64,000 bases of DNA from Azospirillum sp. TSH58 (GTDB taxonomy: Bacteria; Pseudomonadota; Alphaproteobacteria; Azospirillales; Azospirillaceae): assembly GCF_003119115.1 (NCBI RefSeq), contig NZ_CP022364.1, positions 124,001 to 188,000 of the forward strand. Direction: 5' to 3'. Positions 18,993-29,196 of the stretch are shown piece by piece; the stretch's first letter is position 1; the number at the start of each line of letters is the position of its first letter. Made by a program: the position numbers and the translations under genes. The notes below the pieces were generated by a model that saw only the letters and a program-made list of their open reading frames with translations, ran no database searches and had not been told where the DNA came from.

Positions 18993-20021
18993 GTGAGCCG
19001 ACTGTCCAACCGCGCGACCGACCGCGATTCCACCGTGGCCGGCGTCGCCGCGGAGGCCCTGGCCGAGCGCCGCCCGCAGGGCCGCATCCTGGTGGCCGGC
19101 GACACCGACGGCGCCATGGAAGAGGCCCTGGCGGAGGGCGGGGCGGAGGTCGTCTCCTGGCACCGTCTGGGGCTGGACGGCAAGGCCGCCACGCCCTGGC
19201 CGGCCGACGGCGCCTTCGACGGCGCGGTGCTGCGCCTGCCGCGCGGCTGGGCCGCCTTCGAAATGGCGCTGCACGCCCTGGCCGCCCGCCTGCCGGCGGG
19301 GGCGCCGCTGTGGATCGCCGGCAGCAACGACGAGGGCATCACCTCCGCGCCGAAGCGCTTCGACGGGCTGGCGGAGGGCGTGGAGACGCTGACCATCAAG
19401 CGCCGCGCCCGCCTGCTGGAAACCCGCCGGACCAACGATTCGGCCAGGGGCAATCTGGAGGATTGGCGGGAGACCGTCGCCCTGCCGCTGCCGGGGCGCG
19501 ACGGCGCGCTCGATCTGGTGTCCTACCCCGGCCTGTTCGCCCACGGACGGCTCGACACCGGCACGGAATGCCTGCTCCAGGTCCTGCCGGAGATCGCGGC
19601 GGGCACCGCCGTCCTGGATTTCGGCTGCGGCGCCGGGGTGATCGCCCGGGCGGTGCGGGAGCGCACGCCGGACGCCCGGCTGACCCTGCTCGACATCGAC
19701 GCGGTGGCGCTGCACGCCGCCCGCCAGAACGTGCCGGACGCGGAATGCGTGCTGAGCGACGGGCTGGCCGGGCTCGGCGCGCGGGAGCGCTTCGGGCTGA
19801 TCGTCTCGAATCCGCCGCTCCACCGCGGCAAGGACGAGGATTTCGGGATGCTGGAGGCGCTGGTCGCCGGCACCAAGCAGTATCTGAAGCTGCGCGGGTC
19901 GCTGGTCGCGGTGACCCAGCGGACGGCGGGGGTGGGCAAGCTGTTCAAGACGGCCTTCGGCCACGCCGACCTGCTGCTGGAAACGCCGCAGTTCCAGGTG
20001 TGGAAGGGCACGCCGAAGTAA
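18993..20021 (+). CDS. Class I methyltransferase, RsmC-like
   Basis: Probable SAM-dependent rRNA guanine-N2 methyltransferase. The 342-residue protein has two halves: a divergent N-terminal domain and a C-terminal catalytic domain with VLDFGCGAGVIARAV (SAM site), LLDIDAVALHAA and SNPPLHRG, the NPP motif of N-methyltransferases in the RsmC/RlmG group. It ends with the family-typical FQVWKGTPK. GTG start with AAAGGGA upstream. The exact rRNA position modified cannot be told from sequence alone. Confidence 0.8.
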   Translation: MSRLSNRATDRDSTVAGVAAEALAERRPQGRILVAGDTDGAMEEALAEGGAEVVSWHRLGLDGKAATPWPADGAFDGAVLRLPRGWAAFEMALHALAARLPAGAPLWIAGSNDEGITSAPKRFDGLAEGVETLTIKRRARLLETRRTNDSARGNLEDWRETVALPLPGRDGALDLVSYPGLFAHGRLDTGTECLLQVLPEIAAGTAVLDFGCGAGVIARAVRERTPDARLTLLDIDAVALHAARQNVPDAECVLSDGLAGLGARERFGLIVSNPPLHRGKDEDFGMLEALVAGTKQYLKLRGSLVAVTQRTAGVGKLFKTAFGHADLLLETPQFQVWKGTPK

Positions 20022-20070
20022 CGGAAGAGCGAGCGGAGGCCGCGCCGCAGCGCGGCCCCGCAGGAAAGGG

Positions 20071-21123
<1,053 letters not shown>

Positions 21124-21146
21124 CTACGCCGCATGGCCGCCGTGAC

Positions 21147-21995
21147 TCAAGCCGCACCGCTCACAGGTCTGAATCCCGAGTCCTGCATCTCCATGACCCA
21201 GCGGTGGCCGTCCTTGCGCCATTGCGAGACGAGACCGCCGGTGAAGGCCGCCCCCTCCCAGGACCGTACCTCGAAGGTGACGTGCGGCGGTTCGATGGCG
21301 ATGAGGTTGTAGGCGTTGGCCTCGTTGCGCAGCCGCGTGGAGGTCGCGGTGGAGGCCTGGGCGACCAGGATGGAACGGGCAACCTGGGTGTGGTGGGTCA
21401 TGATGTCGCCCGAATAGGCGCGGTGCAGGTGCCCGGCCAGCAGCAGGTCCACCCCGCAGCTTTCCAGCGCCGGCAGGGCCAGCTTGTGCCGCCCGACCAG
21501 CTTGGTCTTCGGCGCGTCCGGCGGCGGCAGGAAGGGGTGATGGGTGAACAGCACCTTGAAGACGGTGTCGGGCACCTCGCAGAACACCTCGCGCACGCGC
21601 TTGATCTGGGCCTTGTTCATGCGCCCTTCGGAAAAATCCGTGATGACCGAGCGCGCCGTGTTGATCCCCAGCACGGCGATTTCCGAATCGATGTGGAAGG
21701 GGCTGAGGTCGGTGGTGATGTAGCGCTTGTAGTTGCCGAACGGATCGAGGAAGCGGCGCACCACATTGTAGACCGGGATGTCGTGGTTGCCCGGCACGAC
21801 CAGATAGGGGAAGGGCAGCTTCTCCAGGAAGGCCCGCGCCTCCAGGAAATGGCGGGCCTTGGCGCGCTGGACCAGATCGCCGGAGATGACGATCAGGTCG
21901 GGCCGCGCCGCCGTCAGGTCGGCCAGCAGGCCGTGGACCACCAGCGGGTCGATCCGCCCGAAATGCAGGTCCGAGATGTGGGCAAGCTTCTTCAC
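21147..21995 (-). CDS. Metallophosphoesterase
   Basis: Calcineurin-like phosphoesterase of 282 residues. The metal-binding series is complete: AHISDLHFG (DxH), VISGDLV (GD), VVPGNHD (GNHD), FTHHPF and AGHLHRAYSGD (GHxH). The start is GTG (MKKLAHISD), supported by GGAGGTGTC directly upstream. No signal peptide, so the protein is cytoplasmic. Its stop-side neighbour is hemB and its upstream neighbour the lipid-kinase gene, 25 bases away on the same strand, suggesting co-transcription. Substrate unknown. Confidence 0.85.
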   Translation of the reverse strand: MKKLAHISDLHFGRIDPLVVHGLLADLTAARPDLIVISGDLVQRAKARHFLEARAFLEKLPFPYLVVPGNHDIPVYNVVRRFLDPFGNYKRYITTDLSPFHIDSEIAVLGINTARSVITDFSEGRMNKAQIKRVREVFCEVPDTVFKVLFTHHPFLPPPDAPKTKLVGRHKLALPALESCGVDLLLAGHLHRAYSGDIMTHHTQVARSILVAQASTATSTRLRNEANAYNLIAIEPPHVTFEVRSWEGAAFTGGLVSQWRKDGHRWVMEMQDSGFRPVSGAA

Positions 21996-22020
21996 GACAC
22001 CTCCCTGACGATCTCTCCGG

Positions 22021-23001
22021 TCACGCGCCGTCCGCCGTTTTATCCCCTTCGGCGACCGCCTTGGGCATCAGGACCTTCAGCGCCTTGTGACGGATGCGGT
22101 AGTTCAGCGGCGGCTCCATCTGCAGGATTTCGCCGTCGTTGACCATCTTCAGCCGGCGGCGCCGGCTGTGCACCGTCAGTTGCGTGGCCGTCAGCGTTTC
22201 CAACTCCTCATCCTGCTGCCAGGTTCCGAGCATGGTGCGCCCCATCAGCCGCAGAAGCCCCCAGGGGTCGCGCTGCCGCGCCACATAGACGCCGAGCTTG
22301 CCGGAATCGAGCCGGTCGCGGCGCAGGAGCATGCTGCCCGCCTCGCCATCGAAGGGGTTGTTGGAGACGACGAGAATCGGGGTGCGCACCCGGCGCGGCC
22401 CGTCGCCCCAGTCGATCCGCACGTCAAGCAGGGGCAGGCGGCGGAAGGTGCGGACCATGGCGAGCGCCATCGCCGGCCATTTCAGCAGGCGGTGCCGCTT
22501 GCGCTTCTCCTCGCGCTCCTGCACCACCTGGGGGTAGAAGCCGAGGACGGAGCTGTTCAGGTAGACCTCGCCGTTCACCTCCGCCACGTCGATGCTGCTC
22601 ACATCGCCGGCGGCCAGGGCCTCGTACGCCTCGTCGAGGTCCAGCGGCGTCTTCAGGTCGCGCGCCAGCAGGTTCATCGTGCCGAGCGGCAGGATGCCCA
22701 GGATCTTGCCGGTGGGCAGGATCATGTTGACCGCGGTGTGGATGGTCCCGTCGCCGCCGCCCACGATGACCAGCTCCGCGTCGGAGTCGATCGCCTTGCG
22801 GATTTCCGACGCGCAGTCGGCCGGCTCCACCGCGGTCAGCGACACCTCCGCCCCGTGCCGCTCGAAGGCGTTGCGGATCGCCGCCACCGTGTCGTCGATC
22901 GGCTGGCCGGCCAGCGTTCCCGCGGACCGGTTGAGGATGATGGCCGTCTTGCGGCCCGGTCCCTCCTGACGTGACGCTTGCGCTGCTGAGGCTGCCATCA
23001 T
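22021..23001 (-). CDS. Diacylglycerol kinase-family lipid kinase
   Basis: DAGK-catalytic-domain protein of the YegS/BmrU type, which phosphorylates diacylglycerol or related lipids. The nucleotide-binding blocks are visible: IILNRSAG near the N terminus, LVIVGGGDGTIHTAVN, and GILPLGTMNLLARDL. The length (326 aa) is usual. The C-terminal half forms the beta-rich second domain, with VVSNNPFDG. It pairs with the metallophosphoesterase gene downstream. The lipid substrate is inferred from the family only. Confidence 0.87.
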   Translation of the reverse strand: MMAASAAQASRQEGPGRKTAIILNRSAGTLAGQPIDDTVAAIRNAFERHGAEVSLTAVEPADCASEIRKAIDSDAELVIVGGGDGTIHTAVNMILPTGKILGILPLGTMNLLARDLKTPLDLDEAYEALAAGDVSSIDVAEVNGEVYLNSSVLGFYPQVVQEREEKRKRHRLLKWPAMALAMVRTFRRLPLLDVRIDWGDGPRRVRTPILVVSNNPFDGEAGSMLLRRDRLDSGKLGVYVARQRDPWGLLRLMGRTMLGTWQQDEELETLTATQLTVHSRRRRLKMVNDGEILQMEPPLNYRIRHKALKVLMPKAVAEGDKTADGA

Positions 23002-23168
23002 CGAACTGTCCCGCTCATGACTGTGGGTGCGGCAACGGCTGAGGCCGGGGCGGTGTTCCGCGACGCTGCGCTGCGAAACCGCGGTTTGACACGCCGCCCG
23101 CCACCCGTATCATCGCTCGAAACCGATAAATTCGCCCAACAAACGAACAAATGGAAACGACCGGAACC

Positions 23169-24245
23169 ATGAGCGACCCCGCCGAGATCCAGTTCGCCGA
23201 GATCCTGTTCGAACGCCGCGGCTCCATCGGGCTGGTGACGCTGAACCGCCCGAAGGCGCTGAACGCCCTGACGCTTGGCATGATCCGCCTGTTCGATCCG
23301 CAGCTGCGCGCCTGGATCGCCGATCCGGAGATCAAGGCCATCGTCGTGCAGGGCGCGGGGGAGAAAGCCTTCTGCGCCGGCGGCGACGTGGTGAACCTGT
23401 ACGAGACGGGCAAGGCCGCCAAGGCGGGGCAGGGCGACGGCGCCTCCATCCGCGCCTTCTTCAGCGAGGAGTACGCCCTCAACCGCCTGATCCACACCTG
23501 CCCGAAGCCCTATGTGGCGCTGATCGACGGCATCAGCATGGGCGGCGGCGTCGGCCTGTCGGTGCACGGCTCCCATCGCATCGTCACGGAACGGACGATG
23601 TTCGCCATGCCGGAGACGGGCATCGGCCTCTATCCGGACGTCGGCGGCACCTACTTCCTGCCGCGCCTGCCCGGACAGATCGGAATCTGGCTGGGCCTGA
23701 CCGGCGACCGGCTGAAGGCGGCGGACATGATCGAGGTCGGCGCCGCCGACGCCTTCGTTCCGAGCGCCAGGCTGGACTCCCTGATCGCCGAGCTGGCCGA
23801 CGGGGTGCCAGCCGACGAGGCGGTCGCGCGCCATCGCGAGGAGGCCGGCGAACCGCCGGTCGCCGCCAACCGCGCGGCCATCGACCGCTGCTACGCCCAT
23901 GACGGCGTGGAAGCCATCGTCGCCGCCCTGGAGGCCGAAGGCACGGAATGGGCCGCCGGCCAGCTCGCCACGCTGAAGCGGGTGTCTCCGACCAGCCTGA
24001 AGGTGACTCTGGAGGCGCTGCGCCGCGGCGCCACGCTCGACTTTGACGGCTGCATGATCCAGGAGCTTCGCCTCAGCCTCGCTTTCCTCGCCCGCCATGA
24101 TTTCTACGAAGGCATCCGCGCGGCGCTGGTCGACAAGGACCGGAATCCGCGCTGGTCGCCGGGTTCGCTGGCCGAAGTGACGGCCGAAGAGGTCGCCGGT
24201 TACTTCGCCGAACCCGTTGGCGGGGATTTGCGCTTTACCGAATGA
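23169..24245 (+). CDS. 3-hydroxyisobutyryl-CoA hydrolase (enoyl-CoA hydratase/isomerase family)
   Basis: Probably hydrolyses 3-hydroxyisobutyryl-CoA in valine catabolism. The crotonase fold is shown by EKAFCAGGDVVNLYETG and GISMGGGVGLSVHGSHR. The insertion and C-terminal half (MPETGIGLYPDVGGTYFLPR, SPTSLKVTLEALRRG, DKDRNPRW) are typical of the hydrolase branch rather than plain hydratases, as is the length of about 358 residues. I chose the ATG at 23169; an in-frame ATG at 23151 adds six residues and cannot be excluded. It is divergent from the lipid-kinase gene. Confidence 0.85.
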   Translation: MSDPAEIQFAEILFERRGSIGLVTLNRPKALNALTLGMIRLFDPQLRAWIADPEIKAIVVQGAGEKAFCAGGDVVNLYETGKAAKAGQGDGASIRAFFSEEYALNRLIHTCPKPYVALIDGISMGGGVGLSVHGSHRIVTERTMFAMPETGIGLYPDVGGTYFLPRLPGQIGIWLGLTGDRLKAADMIEVGAADAFVPSARLDSLIAELADGVPADEAVARHREEAGEPPVAANRAAIDRCYAHDGVEAIVAALEAEGTEWAAGQLATLKRVSPTSLKVTLEALRRGATLDFDGCMIQELRLSLAFLARHDFYEGIRAALVDKDRNPRWSPGSLAEVTAEEVAGYFAEPVGGDLRFTE

Positions 24246-24650
24246 AGAGGCTCGCTCTCCTTTATTGCACTCAGAACGTGCAAGGATGCGGGCACATTCC
24301 GCGCGTTTCTGCGTTAGTATCGGGGAAATCCTTGCGGGACTTGTCTCAAACCTGACCGTTGTTGCAGAAGGTCGGGTGGGATGGGTCGGCTTGCCGCCCG
24401 GTTCGCCGGGCGGGAATGCCGCCGGGCCTCTTCGGAATCCGGGCTGGATTCCGGGCACATCCTGGCACGCGACGGGGCTTGGCGCGGCAGGACGGGGGTA
24501 TTCCGCAGGGCCAGGCTGTTCTACAACCAGGGCTGTGCTTTTGGGGCATTATTGAGGTGATTGCCGGACAATGATCGGTTAATCTCCCCTTAAGGACCCC
24601 GGAAAGGCCACAGGTCGGCCCATGTCCGGTACGAGCCAAAGGAGACCGCG
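24246..24650. other. Intergenic region upstream of the MarR/LdtR-like gene
   Basis: No convincing gene in these 405 bases. It contains a perfect 8-bp dyad (CGGAATCC/GGATTCCG, 24433-24453) without a T-run, and near the right end a GATTG-CCGGA-CAATGATC dyad that could be an operator for the downstream regulator. Short frames here lack ribosome binding sites and coding character. Confidence 0.5.
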
Positions 24651-25124
24651 GTGCGCAAACCCTATTATGAAAGCATCCTCTTGATCGAACGGCTTCACCG
24701 CCACTTTCTCGAGGTGCTGAAGACCGAGCTTGATCGGCTGGGTATCCAGGACATCAACAACGTCCAGAGCCTGATCCTGTACAACATCGGCGAAGACGAG
24801 ATGACCGTGGGCGAGCTGACGGCGCGCGGCTACTATCTCGGCTCCAACGTGTCCTACAACGTGAAGAAGATGGTCGAGAACGGCTATCTCGGGCAGGAGC
24901 GCTCGCCGCACGACCGCCGGTCGGTGCGCGTCCGCCTGTCGGAGAAGGGCCTCGATCTCCGCGAGAAGATCAGCCGCATGTTCGAGCGCCACCTGACGGC
25001 GCTGGAAAAGGCCGGCTTCAGCGACGAGGAGCTGGTCAAGGCGAACGAGACCCTGCGCAAGCTCGAACGCTTCTGGTCCGCGTCGCTCGACTACAGCGGC
25101 TTTCCGCTGACCTCGGCCGCCTGA
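24651..25124 (+). CDS. MarR-family winged-helix regulator, LdtR-like
   Basis: Dimeric transcription factor of 157 residues. The winged-helix core runs from about residue 40 to 105: helix DEMTVGELTARGYY, recognition helix GSNVSYNVKKMVENGYL, and the wing SPHDRRSVRVRLSEKG. The GYYLGSNVSYN block is what I associate with the LdtR branch known from Rhizobiales and Liberibacter, which controls cell-wall and stress genes; that assignment is from memory. GTG start with AAGGAGACC upstream. It sits before the Liv cluster but is separated from it by a terminator, so it may or may not control it. Confidence 0.8.
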   Translation: MRKPYYESILLIERLHRHFLEVLKTELDRLGIQDINNVQSLILYNIGEDEMTVGELTARGYYLGSNVSYNVKKMVENGYLGQERSPHDRRSVRVRLSEKGLDLREKISRMFERHLTALEKAGFSDEELVKANETLRKLERFWSASLDYSGFPLTSAA

Positions 25125-25469
25125 TCCGGGGTAGCCTGAGTCGTATCGGTACCGCGGTTTCCGGCTCCTGCGTCGAAAGAGAAAGGCGCGCCTCCGGCAT
25201 TGAGTCCGGGGGCGTGCCGCGAGTCGGTGTGCGGCCCTGCGTGGCCGCTTTTTTCATGCGCGCGTTCCGATCTCCCCCAGCCCCTTTTTGCCGGCGGTTC
25301 CGTCGTCCGGCCGGGCTTTGTCACGCCTTCGATGCTTCCGGATGGACGGGATTAAGTTCTTTCCGTAAGCTGTACGTGTGACAGATTGCTGATAACCTGA
25401 ACCAAACAACAGGCGGTCCCGCGGCAGGCAGTCCACGGAGATCCGCTGAAAACAGGGAATGGGGAGGAT
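25125..25469. other. Intergenic region with terminator and promoter of the Liv cluster
   Basis: These 345 bases hold the terminator of the regulator gene (25231-25254) and presumably the promoter of the transporter operon in the less GC-rich stretch around 25350-25460. GGGGAGGAT just before 25470 is the ribosome binding site of the first transporter gene. No gene seen. Confidence 0.55.
25231..25254 (+). terminator. Rho-independent terminator after the MarR/LdtR-like gene
   Basis: GCGGCC, a six-base loop, GGCCGC, then six T residues. It lies about 105 bases after the regulator stop codon. Confidence 0.85.
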
Positions 25470-26225
25470 ATGGCAAGTGACGTCATTCTGGAGACGCGCG
25501 GACTGACCAAGGAATTCCGGGGCTTCGTCGCCGTCCGCGACGTCAGCCTGCGGGTGAGGCGGGGGTCCATCCATGCGCTGATCGGTCCCAACGGGGCCGG
25601 AAAAACGACCGTTTTCAATCTGCTCACCAAGTTCCTTCAACCCAGCAACGGAAACATCCTGTTCAACGGGCGCGACATCACCGCGGTGAAGCCGGCGGAT
25701 GTGGCGCGGCTGGGCATCATCCGCTCCTTCCAGATCTCGGCGGTGTTCCCGCATCTGTCGGTTCTGGAGAATGTGCGCGTCGGCCTGCAGCGGCCGCTCG
25801 GCAACTCCTTCCATTTCTGGAAATCGGAATCGGTGCTCGACCGGCTGAACGGGCGGGCGATGGAACTGCTGGAGGATGTCGGGCTGTCCGGCTACGCCCA
25901 CCGCCCGGCGGCCGAGCTTCCCTACGGCCGCAAGCGCGCGCTGGAGATCGCCACGACGCTGGCCCTGGAACCGGAGATGCTGCTGCTCGACGAGCCGATG
26001 GCCGGCATGGGGCACGAGGACATCGACCGCATCGCCGCGCTGATCAAGCGGGTGTCGGCCAACCGCACGATCCTGATGGTGGAGCACAACCTGTCGGTGG
26101 TCGCCAATCTGTCGGACTGGATCACCGTGCTGGCCCGCGGCGAGGTGCTGGCCGAAGGCCCCTACGCCGAGGTGTCGCGCCACCCGAAGGTCCGTGAAGC
26201 CTATATGGGGAGCGGTCATGCCTGA
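25470..26225 (+). CDS. Branched-chain amino-acid-type ABC transporter ATPase (LivG-like)
   Basis: One of two ATPases of a HAAT-type importer. Walker A is GPNGAGKTT, the Q-loop region follows GIIRSFQISAVFPHLS, the signature is the LivG-type variant ELPYGRKRALEIA, and Walker B is MLLLDEPMAGM, with the switch His in MVEHNLSVV. The protein has 251 residues. It overlaps the next gene by eight bases. Substrate cannot be read from the ATPase; the operon context suggests an unusual amide or amino-acid derivative. Confidence 0.9.
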   Translation: MASDVILETRGLTKEFRGFVAVRDVSLRVRRGSIHALIGPNGAGKTTVFNLLTKFLQPSNGNILFNGRDITAVKPADVARLGIIRSFQISAVFPHLSVLENVRVGLQRPLGNSFHFWKSESVLDRLNGRAMELLEDVGLSGYAHRPAAELPYGRKRALEIATTLALEPEMLLLDEPMAGMGHEDIDRIAALIKRVSANRTILMVEHNLSVVANLSDWITVLARGEVLAEGPYAEVSRHPKVREAYMGSGHA

Positions 26226-26940
26226 CGGCGCTGCTGTGAGGACCGCGATGCTGGAGGTCGCCGATCTCCAGGCCTTCTACGGCGAAAGCCACGTCCTGCA
26301 CGGCGTGAACCTGGAGGTCCGCCAGGGGGAGGTGGTGACCCTGCTGGGCCGCAACGGCGCCGGCAAGACGACCACCATGCGCTCCATCATGGGCATCGTC
26401 GGCAAGCGCACCGGCTCCATCCGCTTCCAGGGGCAGGAACTGATCGGCATGGCGCCGCACAGGATCCCGCGCCTCGGCATCGGCTACGTGCCGGAGGAGC
26501 GCGGGATCTTCGCCTCGCTCAACGTCGACGAAAACCTGACGCTGCCGCCCGTCGTCAAGGACGGCGGCATGACGGTCCAGCAGATTTACGAACTGTTCCC
26601 CAACCTGCAGGGCCGGGGTTCGACCCAGGGCACCCGCCTGTCGGGCGGGGAGCAGCAGATGCTGGCCATCGCGCGCATCCTGCGCACCGGCGCCACCATG
26701 ATCCTTCTCGACGAGCCGACGGAAGGGCTGGCTCCGGTGATCATCGAACAGATCGGGGTGGCCGTCCGCAAGCTGAAGCAGCGCGGCTTCACCATCCTGC
26801 TGGTGGAGCAGAACTTCCGCTTCGCCGCCACCATCGCCGACCGCCATTACATGATGGAGGAGGGGCACGTGGTGGACATGATCCCGAACAACCAGCTCGC
26901 CGCCAACATGGAGAAGCTGCACACGTATCTGGGTGTCTGA
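26218..26940 (+). CDS. Branched-chain amino-acid-type ABC transporter ATPase (LivF-like)
   Basis: Second ATPase of the importer. Walker A GRNGAGKTT, signature RLSGGEQQMLAIARIL, Walker B MILLDEPTEGLAP, switch LVEQNFRFA. At 240 residues it fits LivF. The start ATG at 26218 lies inside the end of the previous gene (eight-base overlap); an internal ATG at 26248 (MLEVADLQAFYG) is a possible alternative. The overlap implies coupled translation of the two ATPases. Confidence 0.9.
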   Translation: MPDGAAVRTAMLEVADLQAFYGESHVLHGVNLEVRQGEVVTLLGRNGAGKTTTMRSIMGIVGKRTGSIRFQGQELIGMAPHRIPRLGIGYVPEERGIFASLNVDENLTLPPVVKDGGMTVQQIYELFPNLQGRGSTQGTRLSGGEQQMLAIARILRTGATMILLDEPTEGLAPVIIEQIGVAVRKLKQRGFTILLVEQNFRFAATIADRHYMMEEGHVVDMIPNNQLAANMEKLHTYLGV

Positions 26941-26983
26941 ATCAACAAGCAGAAACGTTCGAATTCGAACCGGGAGGAATGGA

Positions 26984-28198
26984 ATGATTGCACGTCTGCT
27001 TGCCGGAGCGGCGCTCGCCGCGCTGGCCGTCGGTTCCGCGCAGGCCCAGCAGGGCAAGATCTCCGGCGACGTCGTGAAGATCGGCGTCCTCAACGACCGC
27101 TCCGGCCTCTACGCCGACCTGGGCGGCGAAGGCTCGGTGGTCGCCGTCCGCATGGCGGTCGAGGAGGTGGGCGGCAAGATTCTGGGCAAGCCCATCGAGG
27201 TCATCGCGGCCGACCACCAGAACAAGCCGGACATCGGCTCCAACCTCTCCCGTGAATGGATCGACCGCGACGGGGTGGACGTCATCGTCGACGTGCCGAA
27301 CTCCGGCGTCGCCCTGGCGGTGCAGGAGGTGACGCGCGAGAAGAAGACGATCTTCCTGATGCAGGGGCCGGCGACCTCGCGCCTGACCGGCGACGCCTGC
27401 TCGCCCACCGGCTTCCACTGGGCCTACGACACCCGCGCGCTGGCCGTCGGCACCGGGCAGGCCATCGTGAAGGAGGGCGGCAAGAGCTGGTTCTTCCTGA
27501 CCGCCGACTACGCCTTCGGCCACCAGCTCGAAACCGACACGGCGGCGCAGGTCAAGAAGGCCGGGGGCACGGTCGTGGGCGCGGTGCGCGCGCCGCTGAA
27601 CACGGCGGACTTCTCCTCCTTCCTGCTGCAGGCGCAGTCGTCGGGCGCGCAGGTGATCGGCCTCGCCAACGCCGGCGGCGACACCATCACCTCGATCAAG
27701 CAGGCGTCGGAATTCGGCCTGACCCAGAGCGGGCAGCAGAAGCTGGCCGGGCTGCTCATCTTCCTGTCGGACGTGCACGCGCTCGGGCTCCAGGTCGCCC
27801 AGGATCTCGTCCTGACCACCGGCTTCTACTGGGACATGGACGACGAGAAGCGCGCTTGGTCGGAGAAGTACAAGGCGAAGACCGGCAAGATGCCGACGAT
27901 GGTGCAGGCCGGCAGCTACTCCTCGGTCAAGCACTACCTGAAGGCCATCGAGGCGGCGGGGACCGACGACGGGCCGACCGTCGCCGCCAAGATGAAGGAG
28001 ATGCCGGTCAACGACATGTTCGCCAAGAACGGCAAGATCCTGCCGAACGGGCGCATGGTCCACGACATGTATCTGGCCCGCGTGAAGAAGCCCAGCGAGT
28101 CCAAGGGGCCGTGGGATTATTACGAGATCATCCGCACCATCCCCGGCGACGAGGCCTTCGCCACGATGGCGGAAAGCGGCTGCAAGCTGCCGGGCTGA
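26984..28198 (+). CDS. ABC transporter substrate-binding protein (LivK/urea-binding-like)
   Basis: Periplasmic binding protein of the type I fold. A clear signal peptide (MIARLLAGAALAALAVGSAQA, cleavage before QQGK) precedes a receptor-ligand-type domain: IKIGVLNDRSGLYAD-like start, NKPDIGSNLSREW, and C-terminal VKKPSESKGPWDYYEI. GGGAGGAATGGA precedes the ATG at 26984, so the in-frame extension upstream is not used. It sits between the ATPase and permease genes. The AMIDase-regulator/short-chain amide binding subgroup is another possibility. Confidence 0.9.
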   Translation: MIARLLAGAALAALAVGSAQAQQGKISGDVVKIGVLNDRSGLYADLGGEGSVVAVRMAVEEVGGKILGKPIEVIAADHQNKPDIGSNLSREWIDRDGVDVIVDVPNSGVALAVQEVTREKKTIFLMQGPATSRLTGDACSPTGFHWAYDTRALAVGTGQAIVKEGGKSWFFLTADYAFGHQLETDTAAQVKKAGGTVVGAVRAPLNTADFSSFLLQAQSSGAQVIGLANAGGDTITSIKQASEFGLTQSGQQKLAGLLIFLSDVHALGLQVAQDLVLTTGFYWDMDDEKRAWSEKYKAKTGKMPTMVQAGSYSSVKHYLKAIEAAGTDDGPTVAAKMKEMPVNDMFAKNGKILPNGRMVHDMYLARVKKPSESKGPWDYYEIIRTIPGDEAFATMAESGCKLPG

Positions 28199-28305
28199 TC
28201 CCCGCCCGCCCCGGAATCCGGTTTCCCGCCATCGCGTGGGGACCGGGACCGGGGCGATCACCCGCCGTGCAAAACGGTCGGCGAACGGCCGGAGGCGAAC
28301 CACAC

Positions 28306-29193
28306 ATGTCCACCATCTTCGGCATCCCGCCCCAGGCGCTGTTCGGGCAGCTTCTGCTGGGGCTGATCAACGGATCCTTCTACGCGCTGCTCAGCCTCGG
28401 GCTGGCGGTCATCTTCGGCATGCTGAACGTCATCAACTTCGCCCACGGCGCCCTCTACATGCTGGGGGCCTTCGTGGCGTGGCTGCTGCTGACCACGGCG
28501 GGGATCGGCTACTGGTGGGCGCTGCTGCTGGCGCCGCTGGTCGTCGGCGCCTTCGGCGTGGTGCTGGAGAAGACGCTGCTCAGCCGCCTCTACAAGCTCG
28601 ACCATCTCTACGGCCTGCTGCTGACCTTCGGCCTCGCGCTGATCGTGGAGGGGGCGTTCCGCCATTTCTACGGCGTGTCGGGCCAGCCCTATCCCATTCC
28701 CGACCTGCTGCGCGGCGGACAGAATCTGGGCTTCATGTTCCTGCCCAACTACCGCGGCTGGGTCGTCGTCGCCTCGCTGGTCGTCTGCCTCGCCACCTGG
28801 TACGCCATCGAGCGGACGAAGCTCGGCGCCTACCTGCGCGCCGCCACCGAGAATCCGGTTCTGGTCCAGGCCTTCGGCATCAATGTGCCGTTGATGATCA
28901 CGGCGACCTACGGCTTCGGCGTGGCGCTGGCCGGGCTGGCCGGCGTTCTGGCCGCCCCGATCTATCAGGTGTCGCCGCTGATGGGCTCCAACCTCATCAT
29001 CGTCGTCTTCGCCGTGGTGGTGATCGGCGGCATGGGATCGATTCTGGGGGCGGTGCTGACCGGATACGGGCTGGGCCTGTTGGAAGGTCTGACGAAGGTG
29101 TTCTACCCGGAGGCGTCCAACATCGTCGTCTTCGTCATCATGGCCGTGGTGCTGCTGATCAAGCCCGCCGGCCTGTTCGGGCGGGAGAGGTGA
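28306..29193 (+). CDS. Branched-chain amino-acid-type ABC transporter permease (LivH-like)
   Basis: Inner-membrane permease of 295 residues with about eight hydrophobic segments. The LivH start is recognisable (LLLGLINGSFYALLSLGLAV), as are NVINFAHGALYMLGAF and VVVIGGMGSILGAVLTG. The ATG at 28306 has GGAGG about ten bases upstream; the long open frame further upstream lies over the binding-protein gene and is not coding. It ends PAGLFGRER, three bases before the next permease gene. Confidence 0.92.
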   Translation: MSTIFGIPPQALFGQLLLGLINGSFYALLSLGLAVIFGMLNVINFAHGALYMLGAFVAWLLLTTAGIGYWWALLLAPLVVGAFGVVLEKTLLSRLYKLDHLYGLLLTFGLALIVEGAFRHFYGVSGQPYPIPDLLRGGQNLGFMFLPNYRGWVVVASLVVCLATWYAIERTKLGAYLRAATENPVLVQAFGINVPLMITATYGFGVALAGLAGVLAAPIYQVSPLMGSNLIIVVFAVVVIGGMGSILGAVLTGYGLGLLEGLTKVFYPEASNIVVFVIMAVVLLIKPAGLFGRER

Positions 29194-29196
29194 CCC

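Noticed and set aside
17498..19453. A 600+-codon in-frame extension upstream of the lytic transglycosylase on the minus strand
   Set aside because: It lies antisense to dapA, smpB and the methyltransferase gene, has no family features, and is explained by GC-rich codon bias keeping that frame open.
24246..24555. Short open frames in the gap before the MarR/LdtR-like gene
   Set aside because: No ribosome binding site, no conserved look, and codon use differs from the real genes.
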